Origin: Pseudogemmobacter hezensis
Lineage (GTDB): Bacteria > Pseudomonadota > Alphaproteobacteria > Rhodobacterales > Rhodobacteraceae
NCBI RefSeq assembly: GCF_013155295.1
Contig: NZ_JABJXT010000002.1
Coordinates: 1-64,000, forward strand
Length of the DNA stretch: 64,000 nt
Direction: 5' to 3'
The notes under the pieces were generated by a model that saw nothing but the letters and a program-made list of their open reading frames with translations, had not been told where the DNA came from and searched no databases. Position 1 is the first letter of the stretch; each line of letters begins with the position of its first letter. Below, piece after piece: positions 52,245 to 61,624 of the stretch. The position numbers and the translations under genes were made by a program.

Positions 52245-52538
52245 ATGTGCTCTGCCTGTGGCTATCCCAGTCGGCCAGGACATTGGACCGATGCAGGCGC
52301 GGTCTCCGCAGGCGACAGATTGCGCCTGCGGTACACACGCGTCGCGGCGATCAACCGCTTGCTAGCCCCCTATGGGCTGAAAGCCTATGATGACGGCGCC
52401 ACACCAGGCCTGCAACTCATCGCATCAGGCGGTGCGACTGAACTGGTGGCCGACCTGGAGGGCCTGTGGCAGGCGGCGGCCCGGATCGCAGGCAGGCCAA
52501 TTGATCCGCTGGACGCCCGGGTCCTGTCAGATGTCTGA
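52245..52538 (+). CDS. Small CxxC protein linked to a CobW GTPase
   Basis: A 97-aa protein starting MCSACGYPSRPGHWTDAGA, with a CxxC pair and a nearby His that could bind a metal, followed by a hydrophilic domain ending DPLDARVLSDV. I know of no assigned function. It overlaps the next gene by eight bases, so the two are translationally coupled, as expected for partner proteins. A role in metal delivery to, or sensing for, the amidohydrolase or the GTPase is plausible but unproven. Confidence 0.72.
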   Translation: MCSACGYPSRPGHWTDAGAVSAGDRLRLRYTRVAAINRLLAPYGLKAYDDGATPGLQLIASGGATELVADLEGLWQAAARIAGRPIDPLDARVLSDV

Positions 52539-53490
52539 CGGCCTGCTACCTTTAACCATCCTCGGGGGCTTTCTGGGGGCCGGGAAAAGCAGCTGGGCCC
52601 GGCACCAATTGCATGAGGGGCGCTTTCTGCAGCACCATGTCATCGTCAACGAGGCCGCAGGCACACCAGTCGACAACCTCTTGCTGCAAGGGGCAAGTGA
52701 TATCACTGTATTGGCCGGGGGCTGTGCCTGTTGTAACGCTTTGCCCGCACTGCTGACAGAGTTGCGGCGGATCTGCGATTTCGCCACTCGCGCCAACACC
52801 AGGCCGATTGCCGGCATTTTGCTGGAGACCAGTGGCCTGGCCGACCCCGGGCGCATCGCAGCTGCAATATCAACCGATCCCGTATTGGCAAGGCGCATTC
52901 GCCTGGCGGAAACCCTGGTTCTGGTCGATGCTCAGCATGGGTTGGCGCAATTGACCACAGAAGCTTTGGCCAGAGCACAGGTCGAGGCCGCTGATCGGAT
53001 TGTTGTGACCAAAGTCACCGCCGCCCCCCCGCAGCAGACGGCCTCTCTGCTGGGTGTCCTGCGCCAATTGGCACCTGCGGCTGGGATCACTGGCGCCGAA
53101 TTTGGAAGCCCGGTCGATCTTCCGCCCCCGGCCACCCCGGTCGACCTGCCGGCGATCACCAGCCAGGATCCCATTCGCGCCTATCGTCTCGACCTCGACA
53201 CCGACAGCGGGACAGGCGCAGGCTGGACCGATGGCGGCTGGATCGGCCTGTCCACATGGCTTTCAGCCTTGCTGCATGCGCGGGGGGATGATGTGATCCG
53301 GGTGAAGGGCGTGGTGCGCAGCCCTGCCGGACGGCTCTTGCTGCAATCGGTGCGCCGCGTCGTGCAGCCGCCAGAAATTCTGCCCGATCGGCTATCCGGC
53401 CCTGCGCCGGATGAAGGCTTCATCATCCTGATCGGCCGGAATTTCGACGCAGAGCTACTGCAACGCTCCTGGAGAAAATTTGGGGTCTGA
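52531..53490 (+). CDS. CobW/COG0523-family GTPase, putative metallochaperone
   Basis: A 319-aa G3E-family P-loop protein. Walker A is GGFLGAGKSS (12-21), the metal-binding CxCC motif is GGCACC (63-68), and ETSGLADP (99-106) is the Walker B/switch region. A C-terminal CobW_C-like domain (about 225-319) ends in RNFDAELLQRSW. The base-recognition motif, usually NKxD, reads TKVT (160-163), so guanine specificity may be altered. Relatives insert zinc or other metals into client enzymes; the amidohydrolase two genes upstream is the obvious candidate. It ends the operon. Confidence 0.88.
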   Translation: MSDGLLPLTILGGFLGAGKSSWARHQLHEGRFLQHHVIVNEAAGTPVDNLLLQGASDITVLAGGCACCNALPALLTELRRICDFATRANTRPIAGILLETSGLADPGRIAAAISTDPVLARRIRLAETLVLVDAQHGLAQLTTEALARAQVEAADRIVVTKVTAAPPQQTASLLGVLRQLAPAAGITGAEFGSPVDLPPPATPVDLPAITSQDPIRAYRLDLDTDSGTGAGWTDGGWIGLSTWLSALLHARGDDVIRVKGVVRSPAGRLLLQSVRRVVQPPEILPDRLSGPAPDEGFIILIGRNFDAELLQRSWRKFGV

Positions 53491-53504
53491 GCGCAGCGCC
53501 CGCG

Positions 53505-54479
53505 TCAACCGCTTTCGGCTATTCGCTTCAGCTTCAGCTGGTTCGCCTCGAACATCGCCACCAGAACCAGGCCGAGCAGCAGCGGGATCATCAGATAAAA
53601 CAGCCGAAAGACCAGCAGCGCCGCGATCTTCACATCGACCGGAAACTCGGGCAGGCCCGCGATCACAACGGCCTCGAAAACCCCAATTCCGCCTGGCGCA
53701 TGCGACAGCAAAGCCAGCGAGAAGCCAACCACAAACACCCCCATCACCACCATATATCCAGGGTTGTTCACCTCTGGCAGCGCGAAATAAAGGATGCCGC
53801 CCGCGAAAAGAAGCTCTATCGGGGCGATGGTCACCTGCTTCAGCGCAATCGGAAAGCGCGGGTAAGAGACCCGGAAGTTCCGGATTTTCAGATCCGGCAG
53901 CCCAAGCGCGGATGAGGCCAGATAAAGCAACACAATCGCCAGCGTGACCAGCGCCGCCCAGCGAACCACATGCGGCGAAATATACTCGCCAACCCGTTCC
54001 CCAAGGCCGGGCGTCAGCAGGAAGGCAAAGCCCAGCACGATCATCACCGCAAGGCTGAAGGTCAGCGAGCAAAAGGTGACCAGAACCCCCACCTCAGGGC
54101 CAGAAAGACCCTTGGTCGTATAGGCGCGATAGCGGATCACCGCGCCGGAAAACGCTGATGCGCCAATGGTATGCGCCAAAGAATAGGTGGTCAGCGCACA
54201 GCCTGCCACGAAAGGAAAACTGACTTTTTTGTTCAGATGCTGCAGCGCGATCACATCATAAAGCGCCAGATTGATATAGCAGCCCAGGGTGCACAAAATG
54301 ATCAGCGCCCAATGTCCGGGGCCGATTGCGCCGAATGCCTCACGCAGGCCTGCCCATGTCAGGGATCGGATTTCAGGATCATGCGCCAGGAACCAGAACG
54401 AGCCGACAATCGCCAGCAGGCCAATCACCGGCCAGATGAATTTCTTCCACTTCGCGCCGCCTGCCGTCGATCCTGCCAC
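53505..54479 (-). CDS. UPF0104/YbhN-like membrane protein (lysylphosphatidylglycerol synthase TM family)
   Basis: A 324-aa integral membrane protein with about eight helices, of the LPG_synthase_TM/UPF0104 family. GWGH-like AIGPGHWALIILCTLGCYINLALYDVIALQHLNKK, TIGASAFSGAVIRYRAY and LLSHAPGGIGVFEAVVIAGLP are conserved blocks. It lacks the soluble transferase domain of MprF, so it is a transporter or flippase-like protein of unknown substrate. GTG 54479 has AGGA ten bases upstream; the longer frame from 54569 adds a poor leader. It converges on the CobW gene. Confidence 0.85.
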   Translation of the reverse strand: MAGSTAGGAKWKKFIWPVIGLLAIVGSFWFLAHDPEIRSLTWAGLREAFGAIGPGHWALIILCTLGCYINLALYDVIALQHLNKKVSFPFVAGCALTTYSLAHTIGASAFSGAVIRYRAYTTKGLSGPEVGVLVTFCSLTFSLAVMIVLGFAFLLTPGLGERVGEYISPHVVRWAALVTLAIVLLYLASSALGLPDLKIRNFRVSYPRFPIALKQVTIAPIELLFAGGILYFALPEVNNPGYMVVMGVFVVGFSLALLSHAPGGIGVFEAVVIAGLPEFPVDVKIAALLVFRLFYLMIPLLLGLVLVAMFEANQLKLKRIAESG

Positions 54480-54678
54480 GTGCCAATGTCCTGTTGTTTT
54501 TGATCCGGTCGGGGATAAAAAATCCCAACCGTCTGGCGCTATTGGAACCCTATTCCATGACAAGGGCAATTCCGCAGGCCAGGGAAAATGCAGAAAATCA
54601 CGAAATTCTGTTCATCTGCCACAGCTTCCGTGCGCGTCCGCAATCAGGCGGCGATCCAGGGGCACGCAGAAGCGGCCG

Positions 54679-55353
54679 TCAGGAAATGCGCCCCTGGCTC
54701 AGCCGCACCGTGCGATCCATCCGGGCCGCCAGCTCCAGGTTATGGGTCGCAATCAGCGCCGACATTCCGGTGGCCCGCACCAGCTCCATCAGCGCGGCGA
54801 AGACCTGGTCAGAGGTGTCAGGATCCAGGTTTCCGGTCGGCTCATCGGCCAGCAAAAGCCCCGGCCCATTGGCCAGCGCCCGGCAAAAGGCGACGCGTTG
54901 CTGCTCGCCCCCCGACAGCGCGGCCGGGCGATGGCCTGCACGGCCCGCAACGCCAACGGTTTGCAGCAGTTTCTGCGCCCGCGCCTCGGCCTCGGCCTTG
55001 CCGACGCCATTGGCCAGCTGCGGGATCACCACATTTTCCAGCGCGGTGAACTCAGGCAACAGATGGTGGAACTGGTAGATAAAGCCAACGTCGCGCCGCC
55101 GCGCCTCGGTGCGCAGACGGTCGGAAAGGCCGTTCATCTGCCGCCCGTCAAGCGTAACCTGCCCCGCATCCGGCGTGTCCAGCAGGCCCGCGATGTGCAA
55201 AAGCGTCGATTTACCCGCGCCAGAGGGCGCAACCATCGCCACCACCTCGCCTTTGGCGATGCGAAGATCGGCGCCGTTCAGCACCTTTACCTCGGATGAT
55301 TTGCCGGGATTGTAGATCTTGGTGATCCCGCTCAGAACCAGGGTGTCACTCAT
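54679..55353 (-). CDS. lolD: Lipoprotein-releasing system ATP-binding protein
   Basis: A 224-aa ATPase of the LolCDE complex, which extracts lipoproteins from the inner membrane for transport to the outer membrane. Walker A is [19 protein letters not shown], the signature [17 protein letters not shown], Walker [18 protein letters not shown] and the switch His [31 protein letters not shown] is typical of LolD. It overlaps the lolC end by eight bases and is the last gene of the unit. Confidence 0.95.
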   Translation of the reverse strand: MSDTLVLSGITKIYNPGKSSEVKVLNGADLRIAKGEVVAMVAPSGAGKSTLLHIAGLLDTPDAGQVTLDGRQMNGLSDRLRTEARRRDVGFIYQFHHLLPEFTALENVVIPQLANGVGKAEAEARAQKLLQTVGVAGRAGHRPAALSGGEQQRVAFCRALANGPGLLLADEPTGNLDPDTSDQVFAALMELVRATGMSALIATHNLELAARMDRTVRLSQGRIS

Positions 55354-56632
55354 AGCGCAGGGCCTCCACCGGGTTCATCCGCGCCGCACGACGGGCCGGG
55401 AAAATGGTCACGACAAAAGACAGGCCAAGCGCCAGCGCCACCGCCGAGATCACATCACCCGCCTGCAGTTTCGCGGGCAGCGAATAGATCCCCCGCACCG
55501 AGGCATCCCAGACCGGGCTGCCATTGATCCAGGCGATAAAGGCCATGACCTGATCGACATTCAGCGCCACGAGGCAGCCAAGCGCCAGCCCGGCAATCGT
55601 GCCGATCACCCCGGTCAGCGATCCGCAGATGAAGAAAATCCGCATCACCGAACCCTGTGACAGCCCCATGGTGCGCAAAATGCCGATATCGCGGCCCTTG
55701 TTTTTCACCAGCATGATCAGGCCAGAAACGATGTTCAGCGACGCGATCAGCACCAGGATCGACAGGATCAGGAACATCACATTGTCCTCAATATCCAGCG
55801 CGCGCAGGAAAGACCCCGCCGAGTCGCGCCAGGTCCAGGGATTGGCCTCTGGCCCGGCGGCGTTCAGGATCGGCAGCACCAGGTCGTCGACCTTTTCGGG
55901 GTTTTGCACGATGACCTCGATCTCATCGGCATAGCCCTCACGGTTCAGAAAGCTTTGCGCCTCTGAAAAAGGCATATACATCCGCACCTTATCGATGTCA
56001 TAGCGCCCGGCGGTAAAGATATAGACCACCTCATAGACGCTGGTGCGCGGGCTGCTGCCCATCGGCGTGCGCACCCCCGAGGCGGTGATCACCCGCACCT
56101 TGTCTCCGACGATCACCCCCAGCTCTCGCGCCAGAACCGAGCCAAGCGCGATCCCATGCGGGAACTGGTCAATATCCCCGGTTGCATTGGCCCCGCGCCC
56201 GACGCGGGGGATCTTGTCCAACTCGGCCGGGCTGATGCCGTAAAGATCGGCGCCCATGGTGCGCTCACCATCCGACAGCATCACCTGGCCGCGGATCAGC
56301 GGGGCCGCCCGCACCACACCCGGCACCTCGGCCACGCGGGCGGCCAGCGCATCGTAATCGGCAAAGCCACGGATTTTGGCACCGTTTTCGTCAATCCGGT
56401 CCGAGGACCACAGCGTCACATGCGCATTGGCGCCAAGGATCGTATCGACGAATTCCTCACGAAAACCCGCCCGAACCGCCAGCGTCACGATCAGCGCCGC
56501 CACCGCCAGCGTGATGCCGATCAGCGAGATCCAGGTCATCACCGAGACCCCGCCCTCAGCGCGGCGTGCCCGCAGGTAGCGCCAGGCGATCATCCACTCA
56601 AAGGCGGCGAAAGGTTTGGTCTTTTCGGCCAT
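55346..56632 (-). CDS. lolC: Lipoprotein-releasing system permease (LolC/LolE)
   Basis: A 428-aa inner-membrane protein of the LolC/E family. It begins [43 protein letters not shown], followed by a large periplasmic domain (about 50-270) and three C-terminal helices with [42 protein letters not shown], the ATPase-contact region. Only one permease gene is present, as in many alphaproteobacteria, so it may act as a homodimer (LolF type). Confidence 0.93.
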   Translation of the reverse strand: MAEKTKPFAAFEWMIAWRYLRARRAEGGVSVMTWISLIGITLAVAALIVTLAVRAGFREEFVDTILGANAHVTLWSSDRIDENGAKIRGFADYDALAARVAEVPGVVRAAPLIRGQVMLSDGERTMGADLYGISPAELDKIPRVGRGANATGDIDQFPHGIALGSVLARELGVIVGDKVRVITASGVRTPMGSSPRTSVYEVVYIFTAGRYDIDKVRMYMPFSEAQSFLNREGYADEIEVIVQNPEKVDDLVLPILNAAGPEANPWTWRDSAGSFLRALDIEDNVMFLILSILVLIASLNIVSGLIMLVKNKGRDIGILRTMGLSQGSVMRIFFICGSLTGVIGTIAGLALGCLVALNVDQVMAFIAWINGSPVWDASVRGIYSLPAKLQAGDVISAVALALGLSFVVTIFPARRAARMNPVEALRYE

Positions 56633-56755
56633 TTACCCGATCCTCATGGCACCCCGGATCAGGCCCGGGGCGATTGTTCTGCCGGTTATCTGCCAGATTT
56701 TTCCCTGGCGGCGATGCCGATTTGGCGGCGAAATTGGCCTCTGGCCGGGCAAAGG

Positions 56756-58075
56756 TCAAGAAAGCCCTTCGTGATCCCCCTGCCGGGCGGCGGTTGCCGG
56801 ATCTGCGAACAGATGCCGCAGAACCTCGGCGCGGCGCTGATGCATGGTGGCATGGGTGTAGGTTCGCGCCGTTTCCAAAGCCATAAGCCCCATTTCGTGC
56901 AGGCGCTCTGGCTGGTTTTGGGCGCGAATGATGCCCTCAGCCAGCGCATGGGCGCCCCCCGGCGCGACCACTATTCCGGTGGCACCATCCGTGACCACCT
57001 CAAGATTGCCGCTGGTTCCGGTGGCCAGAACCGGCACCGCCTGCGCGAAGGCGTCAAAGAGGATGCGCGGCTGTTCATCCCCGGTCGTTGGCACGATAAC
57101 CGCATGATATGATTGCAAAAGGCGCATGAAAGGCGGGCCGTATTCCACCGGGTCCAACAGTCGCAGCATCACAGGGCCGGGGCGGTCCGCAAAGGCCTGC
57201 AGATCGGCCCGCATCGGGCCTTCGCCGATCACATCAATCCGGGCTGCAATTCCCTGCGCCCGCAATTCCTGAAGCGCCGCCAGGAAAAGGCCGATCCCCT
57301 TTTCCGAAACCAGCCGTGAGGCCATCAGAAACCGCACCGCACCACCTTCGCCTTGCGGGGCGGGCAGTTTCTTCGCCCAGGATGCCCCGGCCTCGGCCTC
57401 ACTGAGGATCATCTCATCCGAGATCCAGCTGGCGGACAGCACCAGCGCCTCGCCCCCCGGGCCGACGGGCAGGCTTTGGCGGTAAGCCTGGCTGGTATAG
57501 ATCCCCAGGCGGGCGCGGCGCAAAGACCAGCGGGCGAACCGCTCGGTCAGGCTGGCGCGCAGCCGCGCCTTCCAGCCCGCCTGCGCCGGATCGGGCAGCC
57601 GCCAGAAGGCGCTTTCAATGACGATGATCAGCGGGCGACGGCGCAAAACCGCAATCGGGTTCAGCAAAAGCCCCGGCGGCAACGGCCAGCCCGCAACGCC
57701 GGAATGGACGATATCGGCCTGACCGACGGCGGCCCAGGCGTCAATCGCACGGGCGGGCAGCGCCAGCAGCGCCCGCAAAGCGCCGCCCCCTGCCTTGCCA
57801 TAGGGCCGGAAACGCAGATTTACCCCGGGCGGCACTTCGAAACGCACGAGGTCTGCACCGTTATCCGGGCCGGGCTGGTCGATTTGCACTTCGGGGGCAA
57901 GGATGGTCAGATCGCCCAGATAGTCGAGATGCGCCCGCAGATCATGCGCCCAAAGACGGCCCAGCCAGATCGCGCCGTTGCGGTCGCGGTAATAGGGGAT
58001 CAGCACCGAAAGCATATAGCGCTGGCGCAGCCTGGACGGCAGGGCAATCGGCGCATTTTGCTGGGGCTGGGTCAT
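56756..58075 (-). CDS. Glycosyltransferase family 4-like protein
   Basis: A 439-aa GT-B glycosyltransferase. The C-terminal group 1 domain (about 215-400) contains RFLMASRLVSEKGIGLFLAALQEL, RIDVIGEGPM and ILFDAFAQAVPVLATGTSGNLEVVTDGATGIVVAPGG, the nucleotide-sugar binding pattern with Glu. The N-terminal domain starts YMLSVLIPYYRDRNGAIWLGRLWAHDL. The sugar and acceptor are unknown. It lies between proS and lolC on the same strand, without related genes nearby. The start at 58075 was taken in place of 58186, whose leader is low-complexity. Confidence 0.85.
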   Translation of the reverse strand: MTQPQQNAPIALPSRLRQRYMLSVLIPYYRDRNGAIWLGRLWAHDLRAHLDYLGDLTILAPEVQIDQPGPDNGADLVRFEVPPGVNLRFRPYGKAGGGALRALLALPARAIDAWAAVGQADIVHSGVAGWPLPPGLLLNPIAVLRRRPLIIVIESAFWRLPDPAQAGWKARLRASLTERFARWSLRRARLGIYTSQAYRQSLPVGPGGEALVLSASWISDEMILSEAEAGASWAKKLPAPQGEGGAVRFLMASRLVSEKGIGLFLAALQELRAQGIAARIDVIGEGPMRADLQAFADRPGPVMLRLLDPVEYGPPFMRLLQSYHAVIVPTTGDEQPRILFDAFAQAVPVLATGTSGNLEVVTDGATGIVVAPGGAHALAEGIIRAQNQPERLHEMGLMALETARTYTHATMHQRRAEVLRHLFADPATAARQGDHEGLS

Positions 58076-58155
58076 AGGGCCGTGGTCCCGGGTCTGCTGA
58101 TGCTGATGACCCTGGTGCCAGGGTCGGGTCTGCGCCTTATACGGCTGCAGGAGCA

Positions 58156-58180
58156 GCGGCCCGGGTTTGGCCCGGGCCGC
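58156..58180 (-). terminator. GC-rich hairpin after proS
   Basis: GCGGCCCGGG, loop TTTGG, CCCGGGCCGC: a 10-bp perfect stem 14 bases after the proS stop on the minus strand. There is no U-tract. It may partly separate proS from the glycosyltransferase gene. Confidence 0.55.
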
Positions 58181-58193
58181 AGCCAATACCCGC

Positions 58194-59534
58194 TTAACGA
58201 TGAGCGGCGTAGATTTCTTCCAGCTTTGCCACCGCAGCCTCAGGCGCCAGCTCGACGCTTTCGCCGGTGCGGCGCGAGGTCAGCTCGACCACGCCATTTG
58301 CCAGCCCGCGCGGGCCGACGGTGATCCGCCAGGGCAGGCCGATCATGTCCATGGTGGCGAATTTCGCACCCGCGCGCTCGTCGCGGTCGTCGTAAAGCGG
58401 CTCCAGCCCTTTGGAAAGAAGCGCTTTTTCCAGGCTGGCGCAGGCTGCGTCGGCAGCCTCATCACCTTGTTTCAGGTTGACGATACCAACCGGGAAGGGG
58501 GTGACGCCTTCGGGCCAGATGATGCCCTTGTCGTCATGGCTGGCCTCGATGATCGCACCCAGCAGGCGCGAGACGCCGATCCCGTGGCTGCCCATCTCGA
58601 CCGGAACCTTGCTGCCGTCTTTGGTGACAACGGTTGCGCCCATGGCCTCGGAATATTTGGTGCCGAAGTAGAAGATCTGGCCAACCTCGATGCCGCGACC
58701 CACCTTGCGGTGTTCCTCGGGGATCTCGTTGAAGAGGGCCTCGTCATGGGTTTCATCGGTGCGGGCATAGAGGGTGGTGAACTCTTTGCAGACGCCCTCG
58801 ACCTCGGCCCGGTCATCGTAATCGACCTGACGGTTGCCCAGTTTCAGCCCGGTCACGCGGTCGTCATAGAAGACCTCGCTCTCGCCGGTATTGGCCAGCA
58901 CCAGGAATTCATGGGTATTGTCGCCGCCGATCGGGCCCGAATCAGCCCGCATCGGGATCGCGGTCAGGCCCATACGTTCATAGGTGCGCAGATAGCTGAC
59001 CATGTGGCGGTTATAGGCATGCAGCGCCGAGTCTTTGTCGACGTCGAAGTTGTAGCCGTCTTTCATATAGAACTCGCGGCCGCGCATGACGCCAAAGCGG
59101 GGGCGGACCTCATCGCGGAACTTCCACTGGATCTGATAAAGCGTCAGCGGCAGGTCTTTGTAGCTGTTCACATGGGCGCGGAAGATGTCAGTGATCATCT
59201 CTTCATTGGTCGGCCCGAACAGCATATCGCGCTCATGACGGTCTTTGATGCGCAGCATCTCGGCGCCGTAATCGTCATAACGGCCGCTTTCGCGCCAGAG
59301 ATCGGCGGGCTGCATCGTCGGCATCAGGACCGGGATATGCCCGGCGCGGACCTGTTCCTCGTTCACGATCTGCGCGATGCGGTTCAGCACGCGCAGCCCC
59401 AGCGGCAGCCAGGAATAGATGCCCGCAGCCTGCTGCTTGATCATACCCGCCCGCAGCATATAGCGGTGCGAGACGATCTGCGCCTCTTTGGGATCTTCTT
59501 TCAGAACGGGAAGAAAGTAGCGCGACAGACGCAT
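58194..59534 (-). CDS. proS: Prolyl-tRNA synthetase, short alphaproteobacterial form
   Basis: A 446-aa class II aminoacyl-tRNA synthetase. Motif 1 to motif 2 regions read [32 protein letters not shown] and [31 protein letters not shown]; motif 3 is [22 protein letters not shown]. The editing insertion domain of E. coli-type ProS is absent, giving the 440-residue form typical of alphaproteobacteria. ATG 59534 matches the family's MRLSRYFLP start. Confidence 0.96.
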   Translation of the reverse strand: MRLSRYFLPVLKEDPKEAQIVSHRYMLRAGMIKQQAAGIYSWLPLGLRVLNRIAQIVNEEQVRAGHIPVLMPTMQPADLWRESGRYDDYGAEMLRIKDRHERDMLFGPTNEEMITDIFRAHVNSYKDLPLTLYQIQWKFRDEVRPRFGVMRGREFYMKDGYNFDVDKDSALHAYNRHMVSYLRTYERMGLTAIPMRADSGPIGGDNTHEFLVLANTGESEVFYDDRVTGLKLGNRQVDYDDRAEVEGVCKEFTTLYARTDETHDEALFNEIPEEHRKVGRGIEVGQIFYFGTKYSEAMGATVVTKDGSKVPVEMGSHGIGVSRLLGAIIEASHDDKGIIWPEGVTPFPVGIVNLKQGDEAADAACASLEKALLSKGLEPLYDDRDERAGAKFATMDMIGLPWRITVGPRGLANGVVELTSRRTGESVELAPEAAVAKLEEIYAAHR

Positions 59535-59743
59535 GGCGGCCTCACTGGCAGGAATATAGGGCAAAGAGTTGCCCCGTTCCTAGCTGCAAGCCCGCCCCCG
59601 GGCAAGAAGAAGCGACGCAGCCCCCCGCAGCGGCCCGATACCAGGCCCATATCCGCGTGGCCAGACCTGCCCACACACGCTGCCCCCTTGCACAGCCGGG
59701 CCTGCGCGGCAATATCAACCCATCAAAGCGCGAAAGGACCGAC

Positions 59744-60859
59744 ATGTCGCTGCCGATCCAGACACAGGCCAAATACTGGGGCATCGCTGCGGTGGTGCTG
59801 GTTTTATTGCTCTGGCTGCTGGGCAATGTGCTATTGCCCTTCATTCTGGGCGCAGCGCTGGCCTATTTCCTCGATCCGGTCGCCGACCGGCTGGAACGGG
59901 CCGGCCTGTCCAGGGTAGCCGCAACCGGGGTGATTGGCCTGGTGGCGGCGCTGATCTTTGTGATGCTGGTGCTGGCGATCATTCCGACGCTGATCCAGCA
60001 GCTGACAGCCCTGGTCGAATCCGCGCCCGAGATCTCAAAGCGGCTGCAGACCCTGCTGATCGAGCGCTTCCCCGAGCTTGCCGACCGCACCTCGACTTTG
60101 CGCCAGACCATGGCCGATATCGGCGAACAGGTGAAATCCCAGGGGGGCCAGGTCGCGGGCGGGCTGATCTCTACGGCTTTTGGCGCGGTCTCGATGGTGG
60201 TTGTGCTGCTGGTTGCGCCTGTCGTGGCCTTTTACCTGCTGCTGGACTGGGACCGGATGATTGCCCGCACCGATGCACTGCTGCCGCGCCAGCATGCCGA
60301 AAAGATCCGCCAAGTCGCACGCGAGATCGACAATACCCTGGCCGGATTTCTGCGCGGTCAGGTGATGGTCTGCGTCATCCTTGGGGCGTTTTACGCAATC
60401 GCGCTGATGCTGGCGGGGCTGAATTACGGCATGATCGTAGGGGCGATTGCGGGCACGATCACCTTCATCCCCTATGTGGGCGCGCTGTTTGGCGGGGCGC
60501 TGGCGATTGGCCTTGCGCTGTTCCAGTTCTGGGGCGACTGGTTCTCAATCGGAATGGTGGTGGCGATTTTCGCCGTCGGCCAGTTCGTCGAGGGCAATAT
60601 CCTGTCGCCCAAGCTGGTGGGCCAGTCGGTCGGGCTGCATCCGGTCTGGCTGTTGCTGGCGCTGTCGGCCTTTGGCTCGCTGTTTGGATTCGTGGGGATG
60701 CTGGTCGCGGTGCCGGTGGCGGCGGTAATCGGTGTGCTGGTGCGCTTTGGGGTGGCGCAATATGAATGCAGCACCCTGTTCACCGGACAGCCACCCGAAC
60801 ACCTGCCCGAACCCGATATCCCAGAATTTCCCGTCACCACCGACGGAGAGCGCGCGTGA
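59744..60859 (+). CDS. AI-2E family transporter (YdiK/PerM-like)
   Basis: A 371-aa integral membrane protein with about eight helices. MSLPIQTQAKYWGIAAVVLVLLLWLL starts it; FILGAALAYFLDPVADRLERAGLSR, FLRGQVMVCVILGAFYAIALMLAGLNYGMIVGAIAG and PKLVGQSVGLHPVWLLLALSAFGSLFGFVGMLVAVPVAAV are the family signatures. Members export diverse substrates, including AI-2 in a few cases, so the name is not specific. Its stop overlaps the hdaA start, and the pair is typical of Rhodobacterales. Confidence 0.92.
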   Translation: MSLPIQTQAKYWGIAAVVLVLLLWLLGNVLLPFILGAALAYFLDPVADRLERAGLSRVAATGVIGLVAALIFVMLVLAIIPTLIQQLTALVESAPEISKRLQTLLIERFPELADRTSTLRQTMADIGEQVKSQGGQVAGGLISTAFGAVSMVVVLLVAPVVAFYLLLDWDRMIARTDALLPRQHAEKIRQVAREIDNTLAGFLRGQVMVCVILGAFYAIALMLAGLNYGMIVGAIAGTITFIPYVGALFGGALAIGLALFQFWGDWFSIGMVVAIFAVGQFVEGNILSPKLVGQSVGLHPVWLLLALSAFGSLFGFVGMLVAVPVAAVIGVLVRFGVAQYECSTLFTGQPPEHLPEPDIPEFPVTTDGERA

Positions 60860-61533
60860 GCATGCAGCTGGCCTTTGCCCTGCCGCCGCAGGAAAAGCTG
60901 GGGCGTGAGGATTTCATCGTGACCCCGGCGACGGCGCTGGCCTTGCAGGCGACCGCCCGCTGGCAGGACTGGCCCGGCGGCAAGATGCTGCTGGTCGGGC
61001 CAGAGGGCGCAGGCAAAACGCACCTCGCCCATATCTGGGCCACCGATTGCCGGGCCACCCGTATCGCGGCCACAGATCTGACCGAGGCCGATCTGACGGC
61101 CCTGGCCGCTGGCGGTGCGGTGGTGGTCGAGGATGCCGACCGCATCGCAGGCAACCGCGCCGCAGAGGCCGCGCTGTTCCATCTGCACAATATGGTTCTG
61201 CCTGCCGGGCGGCTGCTGATCACCGCGAAAACGCCGCCGCGCGACTGGGGTCTGACCCTGCCCGATCTGCTGTCGCGCCTGCAGGCAGCGGGCCTGACCC
61301 GTATCGAAGGCCCGGATGATGCGCTGCTTGGCGGCGTGCTGGCCAAGCTGTTTGCCGACCGCCAGCTGCAGATCCCGGCCAGCCTGATCCCCTGGGCGAT
61401 TGCCCGCATGCCCCGCTCGATCCATGCCGCCCGCCATCTGGTCGAGCAGATGGATATGCTGACCCTGCAGCGCGGCTGCGCCCCCGGGTTGCGGCTTGCC
61501 GCCGAAATTCTGGAAGAAGCGCCGCCGGAATAG
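60856..61533 (+). CDS. hdaA: DnaA-like regulator HdaA (Hda homologue)
   Basis: A 225-aa AAA+ protein homologous to DnaA domain III, without domain [37 protein letters not shown] holds Walker A and [39 protein letters not shown] is the DnaA-like region. HdaA promotes hydrolysis of DnaA-ATP on the sliding clamp after initiation; MQLAFALP may be the clamp-binding motif (QxxxLxL-type). The start is GTG 60856 (GTGA overlap) by alignment with relatives, with ATG 60862 second. Confidence 0.9.
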   Translation: MSMQLAFALPPQEKLGREDFIVTPATALALQATARWQDWPGGKMLLVGPEGAGKTHLAHIWATDCRATRIAATDLTEADLTALAAGGAVVVEDADRIAGNRAAEAALFHLHNMVLPAGRLLITAKTPPRDWGLTLPDLLSRLQAAGLTRIEGPDDALLGGVLAKLFADRQLQIPASLIPWAIARMPRSIHAARHLVEQMDMLTLQRGCAPGLRLAAEILEEAPPE

Positions 61534-61560
61534 CGCCTGCCTGCGAATTGCGGCACAATC

Positions 61561-61589
61561 GGTTACAAAACAGTTACATAAACTTCACA
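61561..61589. promoter_or_regulatory. Pho-box-like triple direct repeat upstream of ppk
   Basis: GGTTACA, AGTTACA and CTTCACA stand 11 bases apart with AT-rich four-base spacers (AAAC, TAAA), 35-64 bases before the ppk start. The 7+4 geometry is that of PhoB sites (CTGTCAT-like units). ACATATAAG at 61610-61618 could be a -10 element. Regulation of ppk by phosphate starvation would make sense. Confidence 0.5.
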
Positions 61590-61624
61590 TCCCTTCCCCA
61601 AATCGCCGACATATAAGCCGCGAC

